From NCBI RefSeq assembly GCF_026240095.1, contig NZ_JAPIVG010000003.1, forward strand, positions 62,001 through 126,000: 64,000 bases of DNA, in the 5' to 3' direction. Below the pieces are notes generated by a model that ran no database searches, had not been told where the DNA came from, and saw nothing but the letters and a program-made list of their open reading frames with translations. Shown here in pieces: positions 27,829-36,573 of this stretch. Position 1 is the first letter of the stretch. Each line of letters starts with the position of its first letter. Made by a program: the position numbers and the translations under genes. This stretch comes from Pedobacter sandarakinus (GTDB taxonomy: Bacteria; Bacteroidota; Bacteroidia; Sphingobacteriales; Sphingobacteriaceae).

Positions 27829-29647
27829 AGGGATTAATATCGAGGTTGAACCTTTTGCGCAACTCGTCTAATTTTGGGTTTTTGTTAACCAGGTAATCGT
27901 ATTTTTCCCTATTGCCATACAACCTGTTTTCTACTTTTCTTTCTACGAGTTTAAACGTAATATCTACCGCGAAATTTTGAAGCTGATTACGGAGGAAATT
28001 CATTAATTCTACCGATTCTTGCACTACAAATTGTTCCTGGGTTTTGCTTTCGACCGATATCTCAATTAGGACTGGGCTTAGCAGCTTAGGTGCAAAATTA
28101 TTAAGTATGGTAAACAGGTTGATTTTATCTGCAGCCTTAAGCATTTGGATATATTGATTCCAAACGGCAAGCAATTGATCTGAGGTAAAGTTCTCTCTTG
28201 CCTCGCCAGTCGCTTTTTTCGGGCCATCGTCTTCCTGACCATGAGCCAACCGTTCCAAATCGTTTAAGGATGGAATTAGCGTGCCAACTGTTTTTTTAGG
28301 GAGATTGATACTGATGGAAGTAGCAGCCGGAATACTGGTTTTTGCACTTTCTTTTGGCGCATCTGGCGAAATACTTGCTGCTGCCTTTGCTGGCGGCACT
28401 GATGGCGCATTTGCTAATGGGGTTTCTGCCGCAGGCATTTTATTGATTTGTGGCGCTGGTTCGGCTACGACATCAGTTTTTTTTTTATCCTGATCTAGAT
28501 CAGTTGCTGCATTATTGGGTTTTGAAGGTTGCTGGGCCAGGTGTACTACCGACCGGATATGGCACATTTTGATTAAGGCCAGTTCTACCTGCAACCGCTG
28601 GTTCTTAGAGTTTTTATAATTTAAATCGCAGGTATTGGCCAGATTTAGTGCCGTTAGCAGAAAAGATAGTTCTGTTTGCCTGCATTGATCTAAATATTTT
28701 TGCTTGATGTTTTCGCTTACTTCTAACAGTTTGATGGTGCTGGCGTCTTTGCCAACTAATAAGTTACGGAAGTGAGTGGCCAAGCCATTAATAAAGTTAT
28801 TTCCGTCGAAACCGTTATTTAAGATCTCATCAAAAAGCAACAGTGTATTGCTCACTTCTGCTGCGGTTAAGTGGGCAGTAAGTTTAAAAAAGTAATCGTA
28901 ATCTAAAATATTTAAATTGTCGATTACTGCTTTATAAGTAATGTTTTTATTTGCGTAACTGGCAATCTGATCAAACATCGACAATGCATCTCTCAATCCA
29001 CCATCAGCCTTTTGGGCAATGATATGCAGTCCATCGGCCTCGAAAGCAATATTTTCACGTTGTGCGATGGTAGCCAGGTGGTTAGAAATGTCTTCTACCT
29101 GGATGCGGTTGAAATCGAAAATCTGACAACGCGATAGAATGGTTGGCAATATTTTATGCTTTTCTGTTGTGGCGAGAATAAAAATGGCATAAGATGGTGG
29201 TTCTTCCAAAGTTTTTAAAAAGGCATTGAATGCACTTTGAGATAACATGTGAACCTCATCGATAATGTAGATTTTGTATTTCCCTGCCTGCGGTGGGATC
29301 CGCACTTGTTCTATTAAACTGCGAATGTCATCAACGGAGTTGTTCGATGCCGCATCTAATTCGTGGACATTAAACGAATGTCCGTTTTGGAAAGATAGAC
29401 AATTTTCGCACTGGCCACAGGCTTCCATATCAGCTGTAGGATTGGTACAGTTAATGGTTTTTGCCAAAATCCTGGCGCAAGTGGTTTTACCCACACCGCG
29501 AGGTCCGCAAAATAAAAAGGCTTGGGCCAATTGGTTATTCTTAATGGCGTTTTTTAAAGTACCCGTAATATGCTGTTGCCCAACTACTGTTTCAAACGTG
29601 GCCGGGCGATATTTACGTGCAGAAACGATAAAATTTTCCATCGGCAC
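27827..29647 (-). CDS. dnaX: DNA polymerase III subunit gamma/tau
   Basis: 606 residues; the clamp-loader ATPase of the replisome. Visible are Walker A GPRGVGKTTCAR (about residues 48-59), a zinc module CTNPTADMEACGQCENC, Walker B IIDEVHMLSQ, the sensor region TTEKHKILPTILSRCQIFDF, and domain III helices to about residue 370. A Pro/Ala-rich linker and a tau-specific C-terminal domain follow (FTSDQLLAVWNQYIQMLKAADKINLF). A second possible start is the ATG at 29641 (MENFIVS), which is more family-like. A run of ten A in the linker may yield a short gamma-like product. Confidence 0.95.
   Translation of the reverse strand: MPMENFIVSARKYRPATFETVVGQQHITGTLKNAIKNNQLAQAFLFCGPRGVGKTTCARILAKTINCTNPTADMEACGQCENCLSFQNGHSFNVHELDAASNNSVDDIRSLIEQVRIPPQAGKYKIYIIDEVHMLSQSAFNAFLKTLEEPPSYAIFILATTEKHKILPTILSRCQIFDFNRIQVEDISNHLATIAQRENIAFEADGLHIIAQKADGGLRDALSMFDQIASYANKNITYKAVIDNLNILDYDYFFKLTAHLTAAEVSNTLLLFDEILNNGFDGNNFINGLATHFRNLLVGKDASTIKLLEVSENIKQKYLDQCRQTELSFLLTALNLANTCDLNYKNSKNQRLQVELALIKMCHIRSVVHLAQQPSKPNNAATDLDQDKKKTDVVAEPAPQINKMPAAETPLANAPSVPPAKAAASISPDAPKESAKTSIPAATSISINLPKKTVGTLIPSLNDLERLAHGQEDDGPKKATGEARENFTSDQLLAVWNQYIQMLKAADKINLFTILNNFAPKLLSPVLIEISVESKTQEQFVVQESVELMNFLRNQLQNFAVDITFKLVERKVENRLYGNREKYDYLVNKNPKLDELRKRFNLDINP
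28477..28486 (-). promoter_or_regulatory. dnaX: A10 slippage tract in dnaX
   Basis: On the coding strand the codons read GAT AAA AAA AAA ACT GAT at residues ~387-392. One inserted A gives AAA AAC TGA (stop). One deleted A gives AAA CTG ATG TCG TAG (stop). Either slip would end the protein just after domain III, as in the known dnaX frameshift or slippage systems of E. coli and Thermus. Confidence 0.7.
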
Positions 29648-30006
29648 GAAAATAGGAAAAATTTAGACGTGGTGTGTTTGAAATATTGGATTGTTGAAAA
29701 GTTAAATAACCGGTAATGATGTTAGAATGAACCACATCAAATACTTCTTTTAGATTTATTTTGTGAATGTGATTGGGTGGTAAACGTGATTTACTTTTTA
29801 TAACCAAACAAATGTTGATTTTGGAGTAACACCGTTAGATAAGAGAAAAGCGATTTTATGAGAATTAAAGCGATTTGAGTATGCTCAATGGCTTGAATTA
29901 GTGTCTTGATTTTGAATTGCTTGGCATTTTCTGGTTCTAATGGTAATGAGGTGAGCCTTAACTTGAGCCCAAAATTTTATTGCTGGGATACTTTTCTAAT
30001 TAAAGG
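29648..30006. other. Intergenic region upstream of dnaX and rpsF
   Basis: No gene is supported. The segment is AT-rich and holds the divergent upstream regions of dnaX and the ribosomal operon. Apart from the rpsF promoter just to the right, no clear box, palindrome or RNA gene was seen. Confidence 0.5.
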
Positions 30007-30037
30007 TTTGATTTTAAGAAATATATTGCTACTTTTG
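30007..30037 (+). promoter_or_regulatory. Consensus Bacteroidota promoter of rpsF-rpsR-rplI
   Basis: TTTG at 30007-30010 and TACTTTTG at 30030-30037 are separated by exactly 19 bases, a full match to TTTG-N19-TAnnTTTG. The predicted start of transcription is near 30043. Confidence 0.85.
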
Positions 30038-30040
30038 CAA

Positions 30041-30060
30041 CCCCGTAATATACCTCGGGA
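30041..30060 (+). promoter_or_regulatory. Short hairpin at the 5' end of the rpsF leader
   Basis: CCCG at 30042-30045 can pair with CGGG at 30056-30059 across a loop that includes ACCT. It sits at the expected 5' end of the mRNA and could be an S6:S18 autoregulation site, but the stem is short and I could not match the published motif base by base. Confidence 0.35.
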
Positions 30061-30088
30061 TTAACAAATTAAAACATAATTTATAACA

Positions 30089-30445
30089 ATGAATCAGTAC
30101 GAAACTGTTATCGTTCTAACCCCATTGTTGTCAGAAGAGTCTGCGAAAGAGGTTTTAGCCAAATTCAAAACAATCTTAACTGATAACGGTGCCGAAATTA
30201 TCCAAGAGGATAATTGGGGTTTGAGAAAATTAGCGTATCCAATTGAGAAAAAATCAAACGGATTCTTCAACTTAACTGAATACAAAGCTTCAGGAGATTT
30301 GATCGCAAAATTAGAACTTCAATTAAAACGCGATGAGCGTGTGTTACGTTTCTTAACAATCCGTTTAGACAAACACGCTGTTGCTTACAATGAGAAAAAA
30401 CGTAGTGGTGCGTTTAACAAAAAAACTAAGGAGGTTGCAGCGTAA
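30089..30445 (+). CDS. rpsF: 30S ribosomal protein bS6
   Basis: 118 residues with the bS6 pattern: [50 protein letters not shown], and [20 protein letters not shown]. It binds 16S rRNA with bS18 in the platform of the small subunit. First gene of the operon; unlike Gammaproteobacteria there is no ssb or priB between rpsF and rpsR. The 46-base leader has no Shine-Dalgarno. Confidence 0.97.
   Translation: MNQYETVIVLTPLLSEESAKEVLAKFKTILTDNGAEIIQEDNWGLRKLAYPIEKKSNGFFNLTEYKASGDLIAKLELQLKRDERVLRFLTIRLDKHAVAYNEKKRSGAFNKKTKEVAA
30427..30435 (+). promoter_or_regulatory. Nine-base perfect Shine-Dalgarno before rpsR
   Basis: TAAGGAGGT is fully complementary to the 3' end of 16S rRNA and ends 9 bases before the rpsR ATG at 30445. 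It lies inside the rpsF coding region. Strong SDs are rare in this phylum but reported upstream of bS21 and bS18 genes. Confidence 0.85.
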
Positions 30446-30708
30446 TGGCAAGAGAACAAATTCAATACGTTACTGCCCCTAAAGTAGAGGATAACCGTAA
30501 AAAATATTGCCGTTTCAAGAAAAACGGAATTAAATACATCGATTACAAGGATGCAAACTTCTTGTTGAAATTTATTAACGATCAAGGTAAATTATTACCA
30601 CGCCGTTTAACCGGTACTTCGTTAAAATTTCAACGTAAAGTGGCTCAAGCAGTTAAGCGTGCTCGTCACATCGGTTTGTTACCATTCGTTGCAGATCAAT
30701 TAAAATAG
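30445..30708 (+). CDS. rpsR: 30S ribosomal protein bS18
   Basis: 87 residues: [63 protein letters not shown] is the complete bS18 core. The start overlaps the rpsF stop codon (TAATG). bS18 partners with bS6 in the ribosome and, in Bacteroidota, helps hide the anti-Shine-Dalgarno. That fits the strong SD here as an autoregulatory site. Confidence 0.97.
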   Translation: MAREQIQYVTAPKVEDNRKKYCRFKKNGIKYIDYKDANFLLKFINDQGKLLPRRLTGTSLKFQRKVAQAVKRARHIGLLPFVADQLK

Positions 30709-30712
30709 GAGG
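30707..30712 (+). promoter_or_regulatory. Shine-Dalgarno before rplI
   Basis: AGGAGG overlaps the last bases of the rpsR stop codon and stands 9 bases before the ATG of rplI. It matches the core of the anti-SD. Confidence 0.7.
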
Positions 30713-30721
30713 CTCAGAGAT

Positions 30722-31165
30722 ATGGAAATTATTTTAAAACAAGATATTAAAGGCCTTGGTGAGAAAGATGATGTAGTTACAGTAAAGCCAGGTTATGGTC
30801 GTAACTATTTAATCCCTCAAGGATTTGGCGCTTTGGCTACTTCTTCTGCTAAAAAAGTATTGGCAGAAAACTTAAAGCAAGCTGCTTTTAAACAAGATAA
30901 AATTAAGAAAGATGCAGAAGGTATCGCAGCTCGTTTAACTGATGTTAAACTTTCTATCGGTGCTAAAGCTGGCGAAAGCGGAAAAATCTTCGGAGCGGTT
31001 AATACCATCCAGGTTGCTGAAGCATTAAAAGCTCAAGGCTTTGATGTAGATCGCCGTCGTATCACTTTTGAAACTGAACCGAAATTTGTTGGCGAGTATG
31101 TTGCTAACTTAAACCTACACAAGGAAGTTAAAGTTCAGGTTCCTTTCGAAGTTGTTGCTGAGTAA
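30722..31165 (+). CDS. rplI: 50S ribosomal protein bL9
   Basis: 147 residues with MEIILKQDIKGLGEKDDVVTVKPGYGRNYLIPQGFG at the N-terminus (the bL9 rRNA-binding domain), a long connecting helix, and the C-terminal domain with GKIFGAVNTIQVAEALKAQGFDVDRRRI. It closes the operon, followed by a strong terminator. Confidence 0.97.
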   Translation: MEIILKQDIKGLGEKDDVVTVKPGYGRNYLIPQGFGALATSSAKKVLAENLKQAAFKQDKIKKDAEGIAARLTDVKLSIGAKAGESGKIFGAVNTIQVAEALKAQGFDVDRRRITFETEPKFVGEYVANLNLHKEVKVQVPFEVVAE

Positions 31166-31183
31166 GCATCATTCACAAGAAGT

Positions 31184-31218
31184 AAAGTCCTTTCGGTTTC
31201 ACTGAAAGGACTTTTTTT
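31184..31218 (+). terminator. Rho-independent terminator of the ribosomal operon
   Basis: AAAGTCCTTTC and GAAAGGACTTT pair perfectly (11 bp) over a 9-base loop, followed by T. 18 bases after the rplI stop. The A-run on the other side makes it potentially bidirectional. Confidence 0.92.
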
Positions 31219-31270
31219 ATGCCAATTTAACGAGTCAATTTAGGATTATCCCAGCCTAATTCTGAAATTT

Positions 31271-31969
31271 TTATCCGTTAGGTATGGTAGGTCTAATTTC
31301 TATTTTACTTGGTAATGTTCTGGCCGGCATCGCCAATAAGTCGACAATTAGTTTCCCCATATCTTCTGGTTGGATTTTCCATGCATCTTTCTCCGAATCT
31401 GGATTGTGATCGTTGAAATGACTGGCCACAGAACCTGGCATAATCGTACTAACTTTAATGCCATATTTTCTTAAATCCAGCATCACCGATTGTGTAAAAC
31501 CTGTTAGGCCGAATTTACTGGCGTTATATGCCGCCCCACCTGCAAAAAAGTTGGTTCCAGCTAAGCTAGAAATGGTAAAGATATGGCCTTTAGTTTTTTT
31601 AATTTCCTCAATACTGGCTTTGATACTATAAAACACACCTGTTAAATTGGTATCAATGGTATCATTCCAGTCTGCAATTGATAATTCATCAATGGGTGCA
31701 AAATGACCAAGCCCCGCATTAGCGATAAGTACATCCAGCTGGCCCCACTTTTCTATTACAAGTTTAACCGCATCGTATTGAGAATTGAAATCCTTTACGT
31801 TTGCTTCGATTGCAAGTATATCTCCATGTGCTACTAGCTGAGCTGCTGCCTGGTTAGCGCTTTCCAATGTCCTGCTTGTAATGGCTACTTTGTATCCATT
31901 TTTCAATAGGGATTCGGCAATGCCATATCCTATTCCTTTGCTTCCGCCTGTAATTAATGCTACTTTCAT
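31271..31969 (-). CDS. Short-chain dehydrogenase/reductase
   Basis: 232 residues of the classical SDR type: cofactor motif GGSKGIGYGIAESL at the start, NAGLGHF near residue 86, catalytic Ser in SSLAGTNFF, and YNASK with the Tyr and Lys at about residues 152-156. It resembles 3-oxoacyl-ACP reductase or sepiapterin-type enzymes. The substrate is unknown. It is convergent with rplI, with a terminator between them. Confidence 0.85.
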   Translation of the reverse strand: MKVALITGGSKGIGYGIAESLLKNGYKVAITSRTLESANQAAAQLVAHGDILAIEANVKDFNSQYDAVKLVIEKWGQLDVLIANAGLGHFAPIDELSIADWNDTIDTNLTGVFYSIKASIEEIKKTKGHIFTISSLAGTNFFAGGAAYNASKFGLTGFTQSVMLDLRKYGIKVSTIMPGSVASHFNDHNPDSEKDAWKIQPEDMGKLIVDLLAMPARTLPSKIEIRPTIPNG

Positions 31970-32166
31970 GATAGCTTTAACAGTTAAAGGTTAAAAATGT
32001 TTACCCAATAAATGAAAGTGTATTTGGTGCAAATACCATTGATGAGGCTTAAAAATTACTGATCTCAAGTTATTTAGGCATCTACAGGTTAAGACTCTTT
32101 ATTTACTTTTATCAGGCAGTTGTGCTTTGCGGTTATCAACTGGATAACCGTTTTCAAAACCAGCAC

Positions 32167-32194
32167 TTGTTTTATATTGTGTTTCTTATCTTTG
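32167..32194 (+). promoter_or_regulatory. Promoter of mtgA
   Basis: TTG at 32167-32169 and an exact TATCTTTG at 32187-32194, spaced 17. The -7 box ends 4 bases before the ATG, so the mRNA would have little or no leader. Confidence 0.6.
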
Positions 32195-32198
32195 CGCC

Positions 32199-32915
32199 AT
32201 GGCCAAAACCAGATCTACCAAAAGCAAGCAATCCATACTAAAGAAATCAATCAACATCATTACGAAAGTATTTTTGTACTTCCTCATGGTATCATTCATC
32301 TGGGTTCTGGCTTATCGGTTCATTAATCCGCCCATTACTTTATTAATGGTGTTGCGAAACATAGAACGCAAGGCTGATGGGAAATCTTTTAAAACAGATA
32401 AAAAATGGGTCGATTTTGAAGACATGTCTGATAACATGAAAAGAGCTGCGGTTTCTGCCGAAGACCAACTTTTCTTGAAACATATTGGTTTTGACATGAA
32501 GGCAATTGAGAAAGCCTTTGCAAGTAATGCCAAAGGTAAGAAAGTAAAAGGTGGCAGTACCATTTCGCAACAGACTGCAAAAAATGTATTTCTTTGGCCT
32601 GGCAGATCATGGGTTCGTAAAGGCTTTGAAGCATACTTTACCCTTTTAATAGAGCTTTTATGGAGCAAAGAAAGAATATTGGAAGTTTACCTGAACGTAA
32701 TTGAAATGGGTGATGGGATATATGGTGCCGAAGCTGCTGCGCAGGAATACTATGGCAAGTCATGTAAGAAGTTAACCAAAAAACAGGCCGCATTAATTGC
32801 ATCTTGCTTTCCAAACCCTCGAAGGTGGACACCCAAAAATGCAACGCCATATATCAGACATCGCCAGTACCTAATCCTCAGAACAATGAATAGGTTAGGA
32901 CCCCTAGATTTCTAG
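32199..32915 (+). CDS. mtgA: Monofunctional peptidoglycan glycosyltransferase
   Basis: 238 residues: one N-terminal membrane anchor (VFLYFLMVSFIWVLAYRFI), then the GT51 domain with the catalytic Glu in AVSAEDQLFLKHIGFD, KGGSTISQQTAKNVFLWPGRSW, and ELLWSKERILEVYLNVIEMGDGIYGAEAAAQEYYGKS. There is no transpeptidase domain. It polymerises lipid II into glycan strands at the inner membrane. The start at 32199 is supported by the MAKTRSTK basic N-terminus. Confidence 0.93.
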   Translation: MAKTRSTKSKQSILKKSINIITKVFLYFLMVSFIWVLAYRFINPPITLLMVLRNIERKADGKSFKTDKKWVDFEDMSDNMKRAAVSAEDQLFLKHIGFDMKAIEKAFASNAKGKKVKGGSTISQQTAKNVFLWPGRSWVRKGFEAYFTLLIELLWSKERILEVYLNVIEMGDGIYGAEAAAQEYYGKSCKKLTKKQAALIASCFPNPRRWTPKNATPYIRHRQYLILRTMNRLGPLDF

Positions 32916-32959
32916 CGGCGAGGTTGATATATAAGTTGAGGCGACTTTTTTATGTTATT

Positions 32960-35377
32960 TTAATCGTGGTCTCTATTCCATTTTACCTTTATTCCGCCTT
33001 TGTCGTCGTCTATAGCCTTAAGGTGTAATACGATTCCTTTCATGCGGGCTTCACGCTTTTCTTGCCTGGTTAAATTTTCATCGCCCTTAGGGTTTCTAAG
33101 TGGAATATCCATTGCAACATCGGTTCCCGTTCCAAGTGCATAGGTCCCTTTAACGTTAAAGTTTAAAGCACTAGAGTTTACCTGCATCGGACTAATTTTC
33201 ACCTTATCTCCCCTTATGGTTAATGTACCATCGAGGTTTTTTATTTCAACATTAGAGAGATTTCTGTTGGCAAATGCAAACTTTCCTACCTTAACCATGG
33301 GCTCGAAATTTACTAATGCGGCATTATTTAAGTTGAAAACTACTTTTCCGTTGATGGAGCGGGGAAGTATCTTTCCGCTATGGGAAATTCTTCCTGAAAT
33401 ATTAACCAACGATGAAAGATATCCTTTCAGGTTTTTATTGGTGATTGTTTTCTGTCCGAAGTTATCAAACGAATAGAAGAAATCTTTAACACTCACGTGG
33501 CTTATTTTAGAGTTAATTTGGAACAGGTTCGATGCCGATTGCTGAATGATATTACCGGTTAGATTTAATGTTCCTCCGGCATGTGCCACGCTGATCTTGT
33601 TAAGATAGATTCCTGCGCCCCTTAACGATATGTCTGCAACTAAGTTCTTGGCCAAAAAATTATCGTAAATGGCTTTGCCTACTGTAAGGTTAATATTCAT
33701 TTTGGAAACTTCCAATACATTGCTCAATTCCTTTGAAGCACTTTTCATTCCCTTGGTTGATGAAGATTTGCTCCTTGTATTCCTCGGACCCAAGAATGGC
33801 AAAAATTCACTTAAATAAAGCTGTGGGCTATTCATTTTTAAGTTCACCAAAATTTTATCAGGATCGGTGTAATACAAATTGGCGAAGTTTGCAATGTTAC
33901 AGCTTACATTTAGTTCACTTTTTCCCAGTTGGAAATGCCCGTTTTGGATGGAAAGGTCATTTTGGTCGAAGTTGATATTTAATGCACTTTTTACGAGATG
34001 GAGTTTTCTCGGCACGTACATGATATCTGCATTATCAATTTTAATCTTACCTGATACAACGGGTTTGGTGAATAAAAAGTTGTCGATATCTGCTTTACAA
34101 TATAACCTTAAATCTGCGGTACCTGCTTTAAATTCAAAGTCTTGGGTACCTAGAGAATTGTTAAGATTAGAAAGTGGAAACTGTGAAGTGACCAAACCAG
34201 TAGCGATTGGTTTTGCAAGATTGGTAACGGTAAAGGTATCTATTTTTATAGGTGCATTGAAGTATTTGGCTGTCAAACGGTAAAACTTAATCGCTGAATT
34301 CTCATCACCAATAATTCCGCCTACAGTATCTCGGTTTGTGAATGAGCCATCGAAATTTGTAGAGGTGAGTTTTCCTGCAGGTATTGCTACAATGTTATCG
34401 CGTACTTTTATGCCCACGTTTATTAATGGGTCACCATACTTTCCCGATCCGTCGTCAATAATATTTCCACGGATATCGACAGGTTTTTCAATACCAAACT
34501 TCAACAGCTTAGATGAAATATTGGGAGATAGTAATAGCGCTACGTCCTTAAATAAAATTTGATCTACTGCAATATTTATCGCGAATGCAGCCTTGTCTAG
34601 TTCTATTTTAGCGCCTATTTTAAAAGGGTGATCCCCAATTTTTAAGACTTCCGGATCCAGAATTACAGCATCGAGGTCGCGGCTATAGTGTGCAGATAAC
34701 GTGCCTTCAAGTGATTTGCCTTTCAGAAAACTTCCCTTTTTAGTATTAAATGCGAAACTATTAACGGTGGTTCGCAGCTTAATTTTGCCAGTCCACCCGC
34801 TATCAGGATATTGCATTCTGCCTTGTATCTGGTCGATATTGAAGTTAAAGAGTTTAAATCGTTTTTGATTATCCAGAATAAGACTTACACGATTAAAATC
34901 TATTTTTTTAACGGCTAAGGCAGATGATTTTGAAGGTTTGTCTGCCGAGGTTTTCGGTTTACTTTTAAAAATACTCGTATTGCTGTATCCCGAAGAATCG
35001 GTATAAATATAAATGGACGCATCGTTAATGGCGATTTGGTTAATATTTACGTTACCAACAATCAATGATAGCACATTTAACGAAACGTCAATGTCTTTTG
35101 CCTGCAGCAGATTGTGTTGGTGTCTTTTCCAAAGGCTGTCTCGTAGCAACACATCGTTTAGAGACACAGATACACCAGGAAAGCTTTTTAGCAAAGTAGG
35201 TTCCATGCTCCCTGCGGTAATCTGTCCGTTTAGGTTTTTATTTAGCTGTGCAAGTATAGAAGACAAAACTTCTTTCTTATTTCTGCTGATGTAAAACGCA
35301 GCCGCAAGCCACGTTAATATAATTAGGATTACAAGGACTGATACTATTCGAAGGGATATCTTGAGCCAGCGTTTCAT
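32960..35377 (-). CDS. Large AsmA-like membrane-anchored protein
   Basis: About 805 residues from MKRWLK; a longer start at 35398 adds seven residues. One N-terminal helix (IVSVLVILIILTWLAAAFYI) is followed by a long beta-rich domain with AsmA hallmarks: ITAGSMEPTLLKSFPGVSVSLNDVLLRD near the start and NGKVVFNLNNAALVNFEPM in the AsmA C-terminal region. Proteins of this family are thought to move lipids between the membranes. It is convergent with mtgA. Confidence 0.82.
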   Translation of the reverse strand: MKRWLKISLRIVSVLVILIILTWLAAAFYISRNKKEVLSSILAQLNKNLNGQITAGSMEPTLLKSFPGVSVSLNDVLLRDSLWKRHQHNLLQAKDIDVSLNVLSLIVGNVNINQIAINDASIYIYTDSSGYSNTSIFKSKPKTSADKPSKSSALAVKKIDFNRVSLILDNQKRFKLFNFNIDQIQGRMQYPDSGWTGKIKLRTTVNSFAFNTKKGSFLKGKSLEGTLSAHYSRDLDAVILDPEVLKIGDHPFKIGAKIELDKAAFAINIAVDQILFKDVALLLSPNISSKLLKFGIEKPVDIRGNIIDDGSGKYGDPLINVGIKVRDNIVAIPAGKLTSTNFDGSFTNRDTVGGIIGDENSAIKFYRLTAKYFNAPIKIDTFTVTNLAKPIATGLVTSQFPLSNLNNSLGTQDFEFKAGTADLRLYCKADIDNFLFTKPVVSGKIKIDNADIMYVPRKLHLVKSALNINFDQNDLSIQNGHFQLGKSELNVSCNIANFANLYYTDPDKILVNLKMNSPQLYLSEFLPFLGPRNTRSKSSSTKGMKSASKELSNVLEVSKMNINLTVGKAIYDNFLAKNLVADISLRGAGIYLNKISVAHAGGTLNLTGNIIQQSASNLFQINSKISHVSVKDFFYSFDNFGQKTITNKNLKGYLSSLVNISGRISHSGKILPRSINGKVVFNLNNAALVNFEPMVKVGKFAFANRNLSNVEIKNLDGTLTIRGDKVKISPMQVNSSALNFNVKGTYALGTGTDVAMDIPLRNPKGDENLTRQEKREARMKGIVLHLKAIDDDKGGIKVKWNRDHD

Positions 35378-35491
35378 ATACAATTGTTTGATAAACAATA
35401 TAATGATTTAAACCAGCCAATTGTTTGGAGGATCGATTAAAAATAATTTTTTATCGTTTTAAAATCTATTTGAAGTGAAGTAAAAACCTTA

Positions 35492-35971
35492 CTAAAGCAG
35501 GTATGAAAAGACTGATGCATGCCAACTGTCTTTCAATGGCACTTCCCACTTGGTGTTTAGTTCTTCTAGTGTTTGTACCATGTTGTTGAAAACAATGGTT
35601 TCGATTGTAATCTGTTTAATGTCTAATAAAGTTTCAAAGTCTTCTTTAGATTGAACTTTGACTTCACCATCTACTTTATATGCCATGTTAAAACGGTTGA
35701 ATAAATCTACATGGTAAGTTTGCTCGATCTCCTTAATGATCTTTACTGAACTATCTATAGAACAGCCGGTTACTCCTGCCAGACTTTCATCAACAGTTAA
35801 TATGATAAAGTATCCGTAACGGATTTCCGCTTTAGCCATCAAATCGTTGCCATGTGCTTTCCATTGATTGGTAAAAGCCGATAGCTTACTAATGATTTCG
35901 ACTTCTTCATTAGGATTAAACTTTCTATCGCTCTGATAGATCCATACTCTAGATTGTGGAGAAAAACTCAT
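35492..35971 (-). CDS. Conserved protein of unknown function (often mislabelled ABC transporter ATPase)
   Basis: 159 residues from MSFSPQSRVWIYQSDRKF. I recognise it as a Bacteroidota protein usually deposited as an ABC transporter ATPase. There is no Walker A, signature or Walker B motif, so that label is unsupported. Conserved stretches are FTNQWKAHGNDLMAKAEIRYG and VTGCSIDSSVKIIKEIEQTY. The cytoplasm is likely because no signal peptide is seen. It is transcribed away from the 36022 gene. Confidence 0.7.
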   Translation of the reverse strand: MSFSPQSRVWIYQSDRKFNPNEEVEIISKLSAFTNQWKAHGNDLMAKAEIRYGYFIILTVDESLAGVTGCSIDSSVKIIKEIEQTYHVDLFNRFNMAYKVDGEVKVQSKEDFETLLDIKQITIETIVFNNMVQTLEELNTKWEVPLKDSWHASVFSYLL

Positions 35972-36021
35972 ATACAAATTTATGATTTTAATTAATTTGG
36001 CTGGTCTTTAAATCTCCTCCT

Positions 36022-36501
36022 ATGAAAAAGTTTACATTGTGCTTGAAAATAACACTTATTTCGGCCTTTTATGTATCATTAACTGCTTTTTCAACTGCAG
36101 AGTCCCTAGCCGAATATGCAGATTTTCTACAGAAATCTTTAACATCTCATTATGATGTTGCCCAGGAAAGTAATGCCATTAAACGTTACGAACTTAATAT
36201 TACTAACAATGGTTTCTGCAGGTATAAACGATATTTCAATAATGGTAAGACAGAATACTTCGCCTTTAAGTTAACAAAATTTAAGGATATGGATTTTATG
36301 GGGAATACATCTTCCGGAAAATTATACTTGCGCACCAAAGGTGATGATGTGATTGTACAAACCTACAAGGATAGGGGCGGGGATGTCGATTCTATGTCAA
36401 CCCAGGTAATTATTCCTCTTAAAAACATCGAAGCTGAAGATTTAAACCTGATACGTGATCGGTTAGAAAAAATAGTTAGAATGCCTGCATTGGCACAATA
36501 A
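36022..36501 (+). CDS. Secreted protein of unknown function
   Basis: 159 residues with a signal sequence (LCLKITLISAFYVSLTAFSTA) and a mature region containing EYADFLQKSLTSHYDVAQESNAIKRYEL and MSTQVIIPLKNIEAEDLNLIRDRLEKIV. No domain was recognised. It is flanked by convergent or divergent genes on the other strand and appears to be its own unit. Confidence 0.65.
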   Translation: MKKFTLCLKITLISAFYVSLTAFSTAESLAEYADFLQKSLTSHYDVAQESNAIKRYELNITNNGFCRYKRYFNNGKTEYFAFKLTKFKDMDFMGNTSSGKLYLRTKGDDVIVQTYKDRGGDVDSMSTQVIIPLKNIEAEDLNLIRDRLEKIVRMPALAQ

Positions 36502-36573
36502 TATCGCTTCTTATATCAGGCGTAGCCCTTAGCTAACCCCAGTAATATAAAATTTCTTCAGCCCTTAACAGCT

